This document shows positions 36,175-45,270 of a stretch of DNA of 64,000 bases, piece after piece (positions within the stretch are counted from its first letter, which is position 1; each line of letters starts with the position of its first letter). Position numbers and translations under genes: made by a program. The DNA is from Casimicrobiaceae bacterium. Its GTDB lineage: Bacteria > Pseudomonadota > Gammaproteobacteria > Burkholderiales > Casimicrobiaceae. The notes under the pieces are model-generated. The model did no database searches. It had not been told where the DNA came from and worked only from the letters and a program-made list of their open reading frames with translations. The stretch spans positions 124,001-188,000 of the forward strand of contig JAPKHK010000001.1 in assembly GCA_026646885.1 (NCBI GenBank), written 5' to 3'.

Positions 36175-37187
36175 GCGCGCCGAGTTTTCTCGTCGAAGTG
36201 CTCGATCACCACGGGCACGCCCTGTCGCGCCAGCGTTTCGAGATCAGCGGCGAAGGCGGGCAGGCCACCGTGGGCCGGGGCATCGATGCCGACGTGATCG
36301 TCGACGATGCGCACGTCGCCGCGCGCCACGTCCGTATCGAGGTCGATGCCCAAGGGCTCGTGCGCCTCACTGATTTGGGCTCGGTCAATGGACTGGTGAT
36401 CGGGGGCAAGCGCCGGCGCGGCCTGGTCGGCGAGGTTCTCGACGACGGGGTTTTTCAGTTGGGGAGAACGCGGCTGCGCGTGCGCACGGGGGCCGAAACA
36501 CTGGCGCCGGAGAAGCCCGAGGGCGGCGTCCACGTCGACTTGATCAGCGTGAGCGGCCGCGTTGCCGTGGTCGCGGCGGCGGGTTTCTTTCTCTACGGTG
36601 TTTACAGCGCCTGGGTCGACGCGCCGCGTGACGTGCTCTCCGCCGTCATCACCGCGGTGGCGTTTTCGGCGGCGGCCGCCGCCGCGTGGATTACCGGCTG
36701 GACGCTACTGGCGCGAATGCTGACCGGAGAATGGCGCTGGCTGCGCCATGCCGCGCTTTTCTTTGGTGTGGCGGTGGCGGCCGGCGCGGCCGGCAGCGTG
36801 CTCGATCTGGCCTGGTTCGCCCTGGCCTTGCCGCCCTGGAGTAGCCGCGACCTGCTGCTGGGCGTGGTGACCTTCGGCGCGCTGCTTTTCGGACACCTCT
36901 CGTTGGCGTCGCACCTGGCGCGGCGGCATGCCGCCATCATCGCCACCGTGCTACCGCTCTTGATTGGCGGCACCGCCTTGTGGGTGCAGTCGCGAGGCAA
37001 TGCCGGTAACGTCAATTACATCGGCATGGAGGAGAAGATTTACCCCGCCCGCTTGCGCTTGCGCGAAGGCACGCCGGTGGCGGATTTTTTCCAGCAGGCC
37101 GCCGGTTTGGGCGAGGCCGCCGAGGTCAAGCGCAAAAACCTGCCCGCCGATGACGATGGCGAAGAGGTGATGGATTTTCTTGATTGA
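36162..37187 (+). CDS. FHA-domain integral membrane protein
   Basis: Protein of 341 residues with an N-terminal cytoplasmic FHA domain (about 5-105), which binds phosphothreonine peptides. It shows ATVGRGIDADVIVDDAHVAA (GR and the S/H positions shifted to DAHVAARH), then RLTDLGSVNGLVIGGKR with the conserved N-G pair. After it come about five membrane segments (about 128-300; AVVAAAGFFLYGVYSAW, AVAFSAAAAAAWITGW, LFGVVTFGALLF-like stretches). The C-terminal tail is cytoplasmic-looking and ends in acidic residues. ATG 36162 lies inside the last codons of the protease gene. I see no Ser/Thr kinase gene nearby to supply its phospho-ligand. Confidence 0.8.
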   Translation: MDALSAPSFLVEVLDHHGHALSRQRFEISGEGGQATVGRGIDADVIVDDAHVAARHVRIEVDAQGLVRLTDLGSVNGLVIGGKRRRGLVGEVLDDGVFQLGRTRLRVRTGAETLAPEKPEGGVHVDLISVSGRVAVVAAAGFFLYGVYSAWVDAPRDVLSAVITAVAFSAAAAAAWITGWTLLARMLTGEWRWLRHAALFFGVAVAAGAAGSVLDLAWFALALPPWSSRDLLLGVVTFGALLFGHLSLASHLARRHAAIIATVLPLLIGGTALWVQSRGNAGNVNYIGMEEKIYPARLRLREGTPVADFFQQAAGLGEAAEVKRKNLPADDDGEEVMDFLD

Positions 37188-37221
37188 AAATGCGGTTTTC
37201 CGCGCTCAAGATGAGGTGCAG

Positions 37222-37539
37222 ATGATGATTCGTTCGAGTTCGAGTAGTTGGCTTCTAGCGCTGGCCTGCCTGTGGCAGACCAGCGCCTGGGCGCAGGCAC
37301 CGGCGCAGCGGGTGGATCAGCTTCCCCAGACGCGCGGCGCGCTGCTGTATGAAACCCATTGCGGCACTTGCCACAGCAAGGAACTGCATTGGCGCGACAA
37401 GCGATTGGCGAAGGACTGGGCCAGCCTCGCCAACCAAGTGCGCCGTTGGCAAGACAACGCCAGTCTCAACTGGAGCGGCGAAGACATCGGTGCCGTGTCC
37501 GAGTACCTCAACGAGAGGATTTATCGCTATCCGCGCTGA
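37222..37539 (+). CDS. small monohaem c-type cytochrome
   Basis: Periplasmic electron-transfer protein, about 105 residues before processing. A signal peptide (MMIRSSSSSWLLALACLWQT, cut after AWA) is followed by a single haem site CGTCH in YETHCGTCHSKELHWRDKR. No obvious distal Met ligand is visible in the short C-terminal part, so the sixth ligand could be His or absent. GAGG lies five bases before ATG 37222; the ATG at 37225 is an alternative. It follows the FHA gene by 34 bases on the same strand and probably belongs to the protease-FHA unit. Confidence 0.85.
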   Translation: MMIRSSSSSWLLALACLWQTSAWAQAPAQRVDQLPQTRGALLYETHCGTCHSKELHWRDKRLAKDWASLANQVRRWQDNASLNWSGEDIGAVSEYLNERIYRYPR

Positions 37540-37655
37540 AGAGTGCACCGCGGCCTGAGGCCGGAAGAGGCGAGGGAGGGCGAAGGGAGAGTAGCGACAT
37601 GCGGGGTGCACGGTGCTTCGCGCATGTTGAACTTTCGGCCGCGTGCGTGCCGCGC

Positions 37656-37868
37656 TTACTTCACCCGTCTGCCCGTGAATTCGTCTTCGATGTTGTCCCG
37701 AAAGTAGCTCGACGCCGATGACGAGGACAAGAGCCGGCGGGCCATTTCCGCGGAAACGCCGCGATACTCCATGATCTGTCCGTTGCTGAATTCGACGTGC
37801 AGCGCGCGGATGCGCTCGTCATAGCCCGCGGCGCGCAGGTTGCCGCTGTTGAGGCGCTTCATCTCCAT
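37656..37868 (-). CDS. KTSC-domain small protein
   Basis: Cytoplasmic protein of 70 residues. It matches the KTSC domain: LRAAGYDERIRALHVEFSNG, then IMEYRGVSAEMARRLLSS and YFRDNIEDEF. In this family the domain is found alone and next to enzymes, and may bind nucleic acid or be an effector-like module; the function is unknown. ATG 37868 has GGGAG eight bases upstream; longer in-frame starts exist but lie in the divergent promoter region. It is divergent from the S9 peptidase gene, with 79 bases between starts. Confidence 0.8.
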   Translation of the reverse strand: MEMKRLNSGNLRAAGYDERIRALHVEFSNGQIMEYRGVSAEMARRLLSSSSASSYFRDNIEDEFTGRRVK

Positions 37869-37947
37869 GGCGAATTCTCCCGGCATTGCTACAATCCGCG
37901 GAAGTCTAACAAAGTCCGCCAGTTGCGGCGGGAGACTCTGAGGACCG

Positions 37948-40005
37948 ATGAGCAGTCGAACCAAGCCTTTCATCGTCGACGATCTGTGGGCGATACCGCG
38001 CCTGGGCGCACCCAGCCTTGCGCCCGAGGGCAGCCGCCTGGTGGTGGCGAGTACGCATTACGACTTGGCTAAGAACGAGGGCCACGACCAAATCTGGGTG
38101 CAGGCCGTGCGCGGCCGGGCGCGACGGCGCTTGGCCACGACCAGCAGCGGTTGTGATCCGCGCTGGTCGCCCACCGGACACCTCATCGCTTTCGTCGCCA
38201 AGCGCGAGGGCGACGAAGTGCCGCAGGTTTATGTCATCGATCCCGATGGCGGCGAGGCGCAGCGGCTGACCAAGCTCGCCACCGGAGCCTCGAATCTGCG
38301 CTGGTTTCCCGATGGCCGGCAAATCGCCTTCATCTCCTGGGCCTGGCCGGATTTGGGCACGCCACAGGCTCAGGCAAGGCGGATGAAAGAGCTGGAGAAA
38401 GACCCGGTCAAGGCGCATGCCAGCGAGCGTCTGAGCTACCGCTATTGGGACCATTGGCTCACCGATGGGCGCATACCGCGTCTCTACGTGGTGAGCCTGG
38501 GCGGCACCTGTCGCGATTTGCTGGCGGAAACGCCCTTGGCACTGCTGTGGTTCGATCCGACGCGAGAGCTTTTCGACATCAGCCCCGACGGCAAGGAGGT
38601 GGCGCTGACGGTCGACTTTTCGCCCGAACCCAAGTGGGGCAACGACACCGATATCGTCACCCTCGACGTGGCCTCCGGGAAGTGGAAGAACCTCACCCGC
38701 GGCAGCGGGCTCGCGCACAGCGAGCCGCGCTATGCGCCGGATGGAAAGCATCTGGCCTATTTGAGCTGTGACTACCATCGCTCGCTGGACGACCAGGCGC
38801 GCATCAGTCTGCGGGAGATCAAGAGCGGGAGGACGCGCACCCTCGCCGCCCACTGGGATCGCGCGCCCACTCATCTGCGCTGGGCGCCGGACGGGCAGGC
38901 GATCTATTGCCTGGCCGAAGATCGCGGTCATCAGCCGCTCTTTCGCATCGCCCTCGCCGACGGGCAGCCGCAGCGGCAAACCGGCCCGGGCACGGTGACT
39001 GGTTATGATCTGGGCGCGGATGGCCAGACGCTCGTCTACACCCGCTCCCGCCTCACGCTGCCGCCGGAAGTGGCGGCGCATTCCGAGCGCGCCGGCGAGC
39101 GCGTGCTGTTCGCGCCGGGCCAGCGCGTGCTCGAGCGAGTCGCCCTGGGCGAGGTTCACGAGGGCGGTGTACCGGGCGCCGGCGGCGAACCGGTGCAGTA
39201 CTGGGTGACCTACCCGCCGCGCTTCGATCCGGCGCGCAAGTGGCCGCTCTTGCAGTTGATACACGGCGGGCCGCATTCGGCCTGGCTCGATTTCTTTCAC
39301 TTTCGGTGGAACCCGCACGTGTTCGCAGCGCAGGGATACGTGGTGGTGAGCGTCAATTACCACGGCTCCAGCGGCTGGGGACAGCGCTTTCTGGAGAGCG
39401 ACAACGCTTGTTATGGCGCCAAGGAATTGGTCGACGTCGAGGCGGCGACCGACGATCTCTTGCGCAGCGGCTACATCGACCCGCAGCGTCTCTACGCCGC
39501 CGGCGGCAGCTATGGCGGCTATATGGTGGCCTGGCTCAACGGGCACACCGCGCGCTACCGCGCCTACGTATGCCATGCCGGCTGCTGGGATTGGATGAGC
39601 ATGATGGCCACCGATGTGTACAGCTATTTCAACCATGAACTGGGCGCCTTCCATTGGGATGACGAAGGGCGCGTGATGGCGCAGTCGCCCCATCACTTTG
39701 CCGGTCATTGCAGCACGCCCACCTTGGTGATGCACGGCGAACTCGATTACCGCGTGCCGGCGGCGCAGGGCTTGCAGTATTACGCCACGCTCAAGACCCG
39801 CGGCGTGCCTGCGCGGCTGGTTGTGTTTCCGGATGAAAACCATTGGATCCTGAAGCCGCAGAATGCGCGGCGCTGGACCGAAGAGTTTCTCGATTGGTTG
39901 GCGCGCTTCGGCGGCCCTCGCCTCAAACGTCCCGCCGCGCCTCGCTCGGGGCCGGTCCGAGCAGCACCGAAGCGAGCGCGCCAAGCACTAGCACGAGGGC
40001 GGTGA
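37948..40005 (+). CDS. S9 family prolyl-oligopeptidase-type peptidase
   Basis: Cytoplasmic serine peptidase of 685 residues of the acylaminoacyl-peptidase/dipeptidyl-peptidase group. The first 400 or so residues form a beta-propeller with TolB-like WD repeats (DPRWSPTGHLIAFV, NLRWFPDGRQIAFI, EPRYAPDGKHLAYL, HLRWAPDGQAIYCL). The alpha/beta-hydrolase domain (about 420-665) has the nucleophile in AGGSYGGYM, Asp in MHGELDYRVP and His in PDENHWI. No signal peptide is visible. The last 30 or so residues are a basic, proline- and alanine-rich tail that runs 83 bases into the 3' end of the convergent transporter gene, past the usual end of the fold. It is likely to clip N-terminal dipeptides or acyl-amino acids; the substrate is unknown. 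Confidence 0.9.
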   Translation: MSSRTKPFIVDDLWAIPRLGAPSLAPEGSRLVVASTHYDLAKNEGHDQIWVQAVRGRARRRLATTSSGCDPRWSPTGHLIAFVAKREGDEVPQVYVIDPDGGEAQRLTKLATGASNLRWFPDGRQIAFISWAWPDLGTPQAQARRMKELEKDPVKAHASERLSYRYWDHWLTDGRIPRLYVVSLGGTCRDLLAETPLALLWFDPTRELFDISPDGKEVALTVDFSPEPKWGNDTDIVTLDVASGKWKNLTRGSGLAHSEPRYAPDGKHLAYLSCDYHRSLDDQARISLREIKSGRTRTLAAHWDRAPTHLRWAPDGQAIYCLAEDRGHQPLFRIALADGQPQRQTGPGTVTGYDLGADGQTLVYTRSRLTLPPEVAAHSERAGERVLFAPGQRVLERVALGEVHEGGVPGAGGEPVQYWVTYPPRFDPARKWPLLQLIHGGPHSAWLDFFHFRWNPHVFAAQGYVVVSVNYHGSSGWGQRFLESDNACYGAKELVDVEAATDDLLRSGYIDPQRLYAAGGSYGGYMVAWLNGHTARYRAYVCHAGCWDWMSMMATDVYSYFNHELGAFHWDDEGRVMAQSPHHFAGHCSTPTLVMHGELDYRVPAAQGLQYYATLKTRGVPARLVVFPDENHWILKPQNARRWTEEFLDWLARFGGPRLKRPAAPRSGPVRAAPKRARQALARGR

Positions 40006-40825
40006 TTTCCTTCCAGCGCAGTTCCTCGCCCAGCATCCACATCCCGCTCAGTACCCCCACCACTGGCACCAGCATGCTGCTGATCGAGCTGACCGTGACG
40101 CTCACCAGCGTCACCAGCTTGTACCAGGCCCAATGACAGAGGATGAAGGCGATCAGCACGACATAGCCAAGGCCTATGGCCTGCTCCAGGGTGGGAACGG
40201 GCATGCCTCGCGGCTCGAAGAAGGCCGCCGCGGCGGCGACGGGCGGGAAGGCGAGCGCGAGCTGCCAGGCGGTCATTGCCGCGGGCGGCAAGTCCACCGG
40301 GTAGCGCTTGATGACCAGGGTGCCGACCGCCCAGCAAAAAGCGGCCGCGAGCATCAAGGCGACGCCCAGAGGCGCACCGCCCAGGCGGGTGGCTTCGTCC
40401 CAGACCAGCACGGCGAGACCGGCAAGCCCTGCAGCTAGCCCGGCTAGCCGACGCGGGGAGGGCCGCTCGCGCAACAACCACATCGACAGCGGCACACTCC
40501 ACAAGGGCATGGTGAATCCCAGGATCGAAGCGCGCCCCGCCGGCAGCATGGTGATGGCGTAGCCGGTCAAGAGATTCCAGCAAACGGTATTGAAGAGGGC
40601 GATGGTCAGCAGCCGTGGCCATTGCCCAGCGGGAACGCTGAGCGACTGGCCGGCAAGACGCGCCAGCAAGATCAGACCCAGGCCGCCGCCGCCCAGACAG
40701 ATCATGCGGAAATGCAGCACCGGAATTTCGCTGACCACGAATTTCATCACCGGCCAGTTCACTCCCCAGCCCAGCGCGAGCACGGTGACGAGCGCGAGGC
40801 CCAAGGGCGTAAGGTGGTGGTGCAT
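39923..40825 (-). CDS. EamA/DMT family transporter
   Basis: Inner-membrane permease of about 300 residues with ten hydrophobic segments in two similar halves, the EamA (drug/metabolite transporter) plan. The first half begins LGLALVTVLALGWGVNWPVM, a typical DMT opening; the second half begins LGVALMLAAAFCWAVGTLVI. ATG 40825 is chosen because it precedes the first segment by few residues; upstream in-frame TTG codons would add a hydrophilic leader. Members export metabolites or amino acids; this substrate is unknown. The 3' end overlaps the S9 peptidase gene by 83 bases on the other strand. Confidence 0.85.
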   Translation of the reverse strand: MHHHLTPLGLALVTVLALGWGVNWPVMKFVVSEIPVLHFRMICLGGGGLGLILLARLAGQSLSVPAGQWPRLLTIALFNTVCWNLLTGYAITMLPAGRASILGFTMPLWSVPLSMWLLRERPSPRRLAGLAAGLAGLAVLVWDEATRLGGAPLGVALMLAAAFCWAVGTLVIKRYPVDLPPAAMTAWQLALAFPPVAAAAAFFEPRGMPVPTLEQAIGLGYVVLIAFILCHWAWYKLVTLVSVTVSSISSMLVPVVGVLSGMWMLGEELRWKEITALVLVLGALASVLLGPAPSEARRDV

Positions 40826-40869
40826 CCTGACTGATATCGGTGAACTCGCGATGAAGGCGCGAAGGTACG

Positions 40870-40875
40870 TATAAT
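40870..40875 (+). promoter_or_regulatory. -10 hexamer upstream of the DUF3617 gene
   Basis: TATAAT lies 38 bases before the ATG at 40913. No good -35 hexamer is visible at 16-18 bases, so strength is uncertain. It lies between the divergent EamA and DUF3617 genes. Confidence 0.45.
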
Positions 40876-40912
40876 CGGCGCGTTTGTCCAATTTCAAAGC
40901 CCAGGAGGCGCC

Positions 40913-41347
40913 ATGTACTCTTTGACCCGAATCGCTTGTGCCACGACCCTCTTCGCCTTCGCGGGCGCCGCCTTCGCCGCCCCGCCGATGAAGGAAGGCC
41001 TATGGGAGATGACCATTCAGAGCAAGATGGAAGGCATGCCCATGCAGCCTCCGCCCATGACCTTCAAGCATTGCTACACCGCCAAAGACACCCTCGACTC
41101 GCGCGCCATGGTCGAGAAACAAATGAGCGGCGACGGCCAGTGCAAGATGCTCGACTACAAGGAATCGGGCAACACCGTCAATTTCCGCATGAAGTGCCAG
41201 ACGCGCCAGGGCGAATCGCTCACCTCCGGCAGTTCCACCTACAAAGGCGACAGCTACACCGCCAACCTAAAAATGCGCTTCAAGATGGAAGGCCGCGAGA
41301 TGGAGATGAACCAGGTGCATCAGGGTAGGCGTGTGGGTTCCTGCTAG
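40913..41347 (+). CDS. DUF3617 exported protein
   Basis: Periplasmic protein of 144 residues, function unknown. A signal peptide (MYSLTRIACATTLFAFAGAA, cut after AFA) is followed by the DUF3617 core: PPMKEGLWEMTIQSKMEGMP, a Cys in FKHCYTAKDT, a second in GQCKMLDYKES and a third in RMKCQTRQGE. The conserved GLWE and Cys positions suit this betaproteobacterial/gammaproteobacterial family. CCCAGGAGG precedes ATG 40913 with good spacing. It lies 140 bases before pyk on the same strand. Confidence 0.85.
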   Translation: MYSLTRIACATTLFAFAGAAFAAPPMKEGLWEMTIQSKMEGMPMQPPPMTFKHCYTAKDTLDSRAMVEKQMSGDGQCKMLDYKESGNTVNFRMKCQTRQGESLTSGSSTYKGDSYTANLKMRFKMEGREMEMNQVHQGRRVGSC

Positions 41348-41487
41348 GTAGCGCTGAAGATACTGCACTCCCAACCTCGTGTGGCGGTGTCGCTAGGCAG
41401 CGCCATTCTTGCGTCGCGCGCTTTGCGGACCGCTCTTTAGAGTCGAGCTGGGCTAGAATGGCGCCGTTCCCTTCCCGCGAGAGTCGC

Positions 41488-42918
41488 ATGCAAAGAACAA
41501 CCAAGATCGTCGCCACGCTGGGGCCCGCCTCGTCCGATCCGAGCGTCCTCAAGACCATGCTGGAAGCCGGGGTCGACGTCGTGCGCATGAACTTCTCCCA
41601 CGGCACGCCGGGCGAGCACATGGCGCGTGCGGAACTGGTGCGCAAGCTTGCCGACGACATTGGGCGGGCGGTCGGCATCATGGTCGATCTGCAAGGTCCC
41701 AAGGTGCGCATCGGCAAGTTCGCCGAGGGCAAAGTCCAGTTGCAGCGGGGAGACCGTTTCGTGCTCGACGCCGAGTGCCCCCTCGGCAACCAGGAGCGCG
41801 TCGGGCTCGACTACCCGGAGCTGACCAGCGATGTGGGTCGCGGCACAGTGCTGCTCTTGGATGACGGTCGCATTCAGCTCACCGTCGAAGAAGTGAAGGG
41901 CAAGCAGATTTTTACCCGCGTCGACCAGGGCGGCTCGCTTTCCAACAACAAGGGCATCAACCGGCAGGGTGGCGGCATTTCCGCGCCGGCGCTGACCACC
42001 AAGGACATGCAGGACATACGCACCGCCGCCGAGCTCAAGGCCGACTACCTCGCGGTGTCGTTTCCCAAAACCAGCGCCGACATGTACATGGCACGCACGC
42101 TGCTGCACGCTGCGGGGGGCACGGCCATGGTGGTGGCCAAGATCGAGCGCGCCGAAGCTATTCCCGCCCTGGATGAAATCCTGAGTGCAAGCGATGCGAT
42201 CATGGTGGCACGTGGCGACTTGGGCGTGGAAGTGGGCGACGCCGCCGTACCGGCGCTGCAAAAGCGCATGATCCGGCGGGCCAGGGAGAACAACAAGCTG
42301 GTGATCACGGCCACGCAAATGATGGAATCGATGATCGCCAATCCCATTCCCACGCGTGCGGAAGTCTCCGATGTGGCCAATGCGGTGATCGACGGCACCG
42401 ATGCGGTGATGCTTTCGGCCGAAACCGCCATGGGGCAATATCCGGTCGAAACCGTGCGCGCCATGGCCCGCATCTGCTTGGAAGCAGAGAAGGAACAAGG
42501 TTCGAGTCTCGACGAAGCGTTCTTGCAGCGGGTTTTCACCCGCATCGACCAGTCGATCGCCATGGCGGCCCTGTTCACCGCGCATCATCTCAAGGTCAAA
42601 GCCATCGCCGCGCTGACCCAATCGGGTTCTACTGCGCTGTGGATGTCGCGCCTCGATGCCGGGGTGCCCATCTATGCGCTGACGCCGGAAATCGGCACTA
42701 GTCGCAAGGCGGCCCTGTTTCGCGGCGTGTATCCGGTGGTCATGCAGTACCACACGCGCGATAGCGAAACCCTTTTGGCCGAAGCCGAGGAAGTGCTGCT
42801 CTCCCATCGCATCGTGCAAGAGGGCGACCTGGTGGTCATCACCATTGGCGAGCCTATTGGCAAGTCGGGCGGCACCAATACCCTCAAGATCCTCAAGGTC
42901 GGGGAACACCGGCGCTGA
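41488..42918 (+). CDS. pyk: pyruvate kinase
   Basis: Glycolytic enzyme that converts phosphoenolpyruvate and ADP to pyruvate and ATP; 476 residues, normal length. The substrate/cation site shows VVRMNFSHGTPGEH near the front (Arg and Asn-Phe-Ser-His), KPKG-type Mg/K residues at VMVDLQGPKVRIG, the catalytic Lys in VVAKIERAEAI and the acidic metal ligands in MVARGDLGVEVG. The C-terminal domain runs from about residue 360 (ALFTAHHLKVKAIAALTQSG). I chose ATG 41488 (MQRTTKIVATLGPASS); an ATG at 41458 would add ten residues. It is followed by fba on the same strand, a common betaproteobacterial glycolysis/Calvin-cycle pair. Confidence 0.97.
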   Translation: MQRTTKIVATLGPASSDPSVLKTMLEAGVDVVRMNFSHGTPGEHMARAELVRKLADDIGRAVGIMVDLQGPKVRIGKFAEGKVQLQRGDRFVLDAECPLGNQERVGLDYPELTSDVGRGTVLLLDDGRIQLTVEEVKGKQIFTRVDQGGSLSNNKGINRQGGGISAPALTTKDMQDIRTAAELKADYLAVSFPKTSADMYMARTLLHAAGGTAMVVAKIERAEAIPALDEILSASDAIMVARGDLGVEVGDAAVPALQKRMIRRARENNKLVITATQMMESMIANPIPTRAEVSDVANAVIDGTDAVMLSAETAMGQYPVETVRAMARICLEAEKEQGSSLDEAFLQRVFTRIDQSIAMAALFTAHHLKVKAIAALTQSGSTALWMSRLDAGVPIYALTPEIGTSRKAALFRGVYPVVMQYHTRDSETLLAEAEEVLLSHRIVQEGDLVVITIGEPIGKSGGTNTLKILKVGEHRR

Positions 42919-42991
42919 GGCAATCGCACTCTGGGGGGGTGCCCGGGTGGGGTACCCGCGCCAGGGCATCCAGGCTGCCGGCCTGCGGCGG

Positions 42992-42997
42992 TATAAT
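42992..42997 (+). promoter_or_regulatory. -10 hexamer upstream of fba
   Basis: TATAAT lies 45 bases before the fba ATG in the 124-base pyk-fba gap. No clear -35 hexamer accompanies it. It suggests that fba has its own promoter besides read-through from pyk. Confidence 0.5.
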
Positions 42998-43042
42998 CCC
43001 GCCTGAGCCTTCACAGATTTCTCACCTCTCACGGAGTTCATC

Positions 43043-44107
43043 ATGCCTCTCGTTTCCATGCGCCAGCTACTCGATCACGCGGCGGAAAACGGCTACGGCC
43101 TGCCCGCCTTCAACGTCAACAATATGGAGCAGGTGTGGGCGATCATGGAGGCGGCTGCCGAACTCGACGCGCCGGCGATCATGCAGGCTTCGGCCGGTGC
43201 GCGCAAATATGCCGGCGAAGCGTTTCTGCGGCACCAGATCCTGGCGGCCTTGGAGGCCTATCCCAACATTCCCATCGTCATGCACCAGGATCATGGCCAG
43301 TCGCCCGCGGTGTGTATGGGGGCGATTCGCTCGGGATTCTCCAGTGTGATGATGGATGGCTCGCTGATGGAAGACGGAAAGAGCCCGTCGAGCTATGAAT
43401 ACAACGTCGAAGTTTCGCGCAAAGTGGTGGAATTCGCTCACGCCATCGGCGTGACCGTGGAAGCCGAACTCGGTGTTTTGGGCTCGCTTGAGACCATGAA
43501 GGGCGACAAGGAAGACGGGCACGGCGCCGAAGGCACGATGACCCGCGAACAGCTTCTCACCGACCCTGCCCAAGCCGCCGATTTCGTGCAGAAAACCCAG
43601 TGCGACGCGCTGGCCATCGCCATCGGCACTTCGCACGGCGCCTACAAGTTTTCGCGCAAGCCTACCGGCGACATCCTGGCGATCGGCCGGATCAAGGAAA
43701 TCCACGCACGCATCCCCAACACGCACTTGGTGATGCACGGCTCCTCCTCCGTGCCGCAAGAGCTTCTGGCGGAGATTCGGCAGTTCGGTGGCGACATGAA
43801 AGAGACCTACGGCGTGCCGGTCGAGGAAATTCAAGAGGGCATCAAGCATGGCGTGCGCAAGGTCAACATCGATACCGATATTCGCCTCGCCATGACCGGA
43901 GCCATTCGCCGCTACATGGCCGAAAACCCGTCCAAGTTCGACCCGCGCGATTACTTGAAGCCGGCGCGCGAAGCGGCCAAGAAGATTTGCCTGGCACGTT
44001 ACCAGGCTTTTGGCTGTGCCGGCCAGGCCTCGAAAATTAAGCCCGTGTCACTGGAGAAAATGGCGGCGCGCTACAAGGCGGGCGAACTGGCGCAAGTGGT
44101 CAAGTGA
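43043..44107 (+). CDS. fba: class II fructose-bisphosphate aldolase
   Basis: Zn-dependent aldolase, 354 residues, interconverting fructose-1,6-bisphosphate with dihydroxyacetone phosphate and glyceraldehyde-3-phosphate in glycolysis, gluconeogenesis or the Calvin cycle. Zn ligands are in [16 protein letters not shown] and [10 protein letters not shown]; the catalytic acid Asp is in the HQDHGQ loop. EAELGVLG and [14 protein letters not shown] are typical of the Calvin-cycle subtype (CbbA-like) found in Betaproteobacteria. ACGGAG lies six bases before the ATG. It follows pyk by 124 bases and precedes nadA by 58 bases. Confidence 0.96.
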   Translation: MPLVSMRQLLDHAAENGYGLPAFNVNNMEQVWAIMEAAAELDAPAIMQASAGARKYAGEAFLRHQILAALEAYPNIPIVMHQDHGQSPAVCMGAIRSGFSSVMMDGSLMEDGKSPSSYEYNVEVSRKVVEFAHAIGVTVEAELGVLGSLETMKGDKEDGHGAEGTMTREQLLTDPAQAADFVQKTQCDALAIAIGTSHGAYKFSRKPTGDILAIGRIKEIHARIPNTHLVMHGSSSVPQELLAEIRQFGGDMKETYGVPVEEIQEGIKHGVRKVNIDTDIRLAMTGAIRRYMAENPSKFDPRDYLKPAREAAKKICLARYQAFGCAGQASKIKPVSLEKMAARYKAGELAQVVK

Positions 44108-44165
44108 GGCGCGCACCGCGCCCCGCTGGCACGGAACCTCAGGCGGGCGGCGCGGTCAGGCAGTT

Positions 44166-45260
44166 ATGAGCGACATCTCCATCGATTCTCCAGAAATCCT
44201 CGCCGGGGTGCGTACGCGGCTTGCCGCCGAGGATGTCCCCGAGGTCGTGGAAGAGGTCCTCGCGCCCGCGGAGCGCGCTGGACTGGTAGCCCGCATCAAG
44301 CACCTGCTGAAGGAGCGCGACGCCACACTGGTGGCCCACTATTACGTTGATTCCGCGATTCAGGAATTGGCCGAGGCGACTGGCGGCTATGTCTCCGATT
44401 CACTGGACATGGCGCGCTTTGGCACCGAGTGTTCGTCCAGCACCCTGGTGGTCGCCGGCGTGCGCTTCATGGGCGAGACGGCGAAAATCCTCAATCCCGA
44501 AAAGCGCGTCCTGGTGCCCTCGGCTGAGGCCGAGTGTTCGCTCGATTTGGGTTGCCCAGCCGATGCGTTCAGCGCCTTTTGCGATGCCCATCCGGACCGC
44601 ACCGTGGTGGTTTATGCCAACACCAGCGCCGCGGTGAAGGCGCGCGCCGACTGGGTGGCGACTTCGGGCATCGCCCTTGATCTTGTGCGCCACCTGGCGC
44701 GGCGCGGCGAGAAGATCCTCTGGGCGCCAGATAAGCACCTGGGCGCTTGGGTGCGCGAAGAAACCGGTGCCGACATGCTCTTGTGGCCTGGCGCTTGCGT
44801 GGTGCACGAAGGCTTCAGAGCCGTCACCATCAACAAGCTGCGCCACGAGCACCCGGACGCGCAGCTTCTGGTTCATCCGGAGAGCCCGGCGGAAGTGATC
44901 GCCATGGCCGACGCGGTGGGTTCGACCACCGGCCTCATTGCGGCAGCCAAGCGCCTGCCGGCGATGAAGTTCATCGTCGCCACCGATCATGGCATCTTCC
45001 ACAAGATGAGCGAGGCGGCACCGGGCAAGCAGTTCATCGAAGCGCCTTCGATCGGTCGCGGCGCCACTTGCGTCTCCTGCGCGCACTGTCCATGGATGGC
45101 CATGAACGGCTTGCGGGCGGTGGCGCACGTGCTGGAGACGGGAGCAAACGAAATTCTGATCCCCGAGGCGATCCGCGCGCGGGCCGTGCTGCCCATCCGG
45201 CGCCTTCTCGACTTCGCCCGAGCCCGCAAGGCGGTGGTGCTGGGCAACAACGACGCGTGA
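44166..45260 (+). CDS. nadA: quinolinate synthase A
   Basis: Fe-S enzyme that condenses iminoaspartate with dihydroxyacetone phosphate to quinolinate in de novo NAD synthesis; 364 residues. The 4Fe-4S cluster cysteines are in ECSLDLGCP, the LWPGACVVH segment and [30 protein letters not shown] is the typical substrate-binding start, and [15 protein letters not shown] supports the fold. ATG 44166 ([12 protein letters not shown]) is chosen; longer in-frame starts lie within fba. It opens a nadA-nadC-nadB run. Confidence 0.96.
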   Translation: MSDISIDSPEILAGVRTRLAAEDVPEVVEEVLAPAERAGLVARIKHLLKERDATLVAHYYVDSAIQELAEATGGYVSDSLDMARFGTECSSSTLVVAGVRFMGETAKILNPEKRVLVPSAEAECSLDLGCPADAFSAFCDAHPDRTVVVYANTSAAVKARADWVATSGIALDLVRHLARRGEKILWAPDKHLGAWVREETGADMLLWPGACVVHEGFRAVTINKLRHEHPDAQLLVHPESPAEVIAMADAVGSTTGLIAAAKRLPAMKFIVATDHGIFHKMSEAAPGKQFIEAPSIGRGATCVSCAHCPWMAMNGLRAVAHVLETGANEILIPEAIRARAVLPIRRLLDFARARKAVVLGNNDA

Positions 45261-45270
45261 AGGCACCGAT

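Noticed and set aside
42931-42957. GGGTGCCC/GGGTACCC-like dyad after pyk
   Set aside because: The pairing is short and imperfect and no U tract follows; not enough for a terminator.
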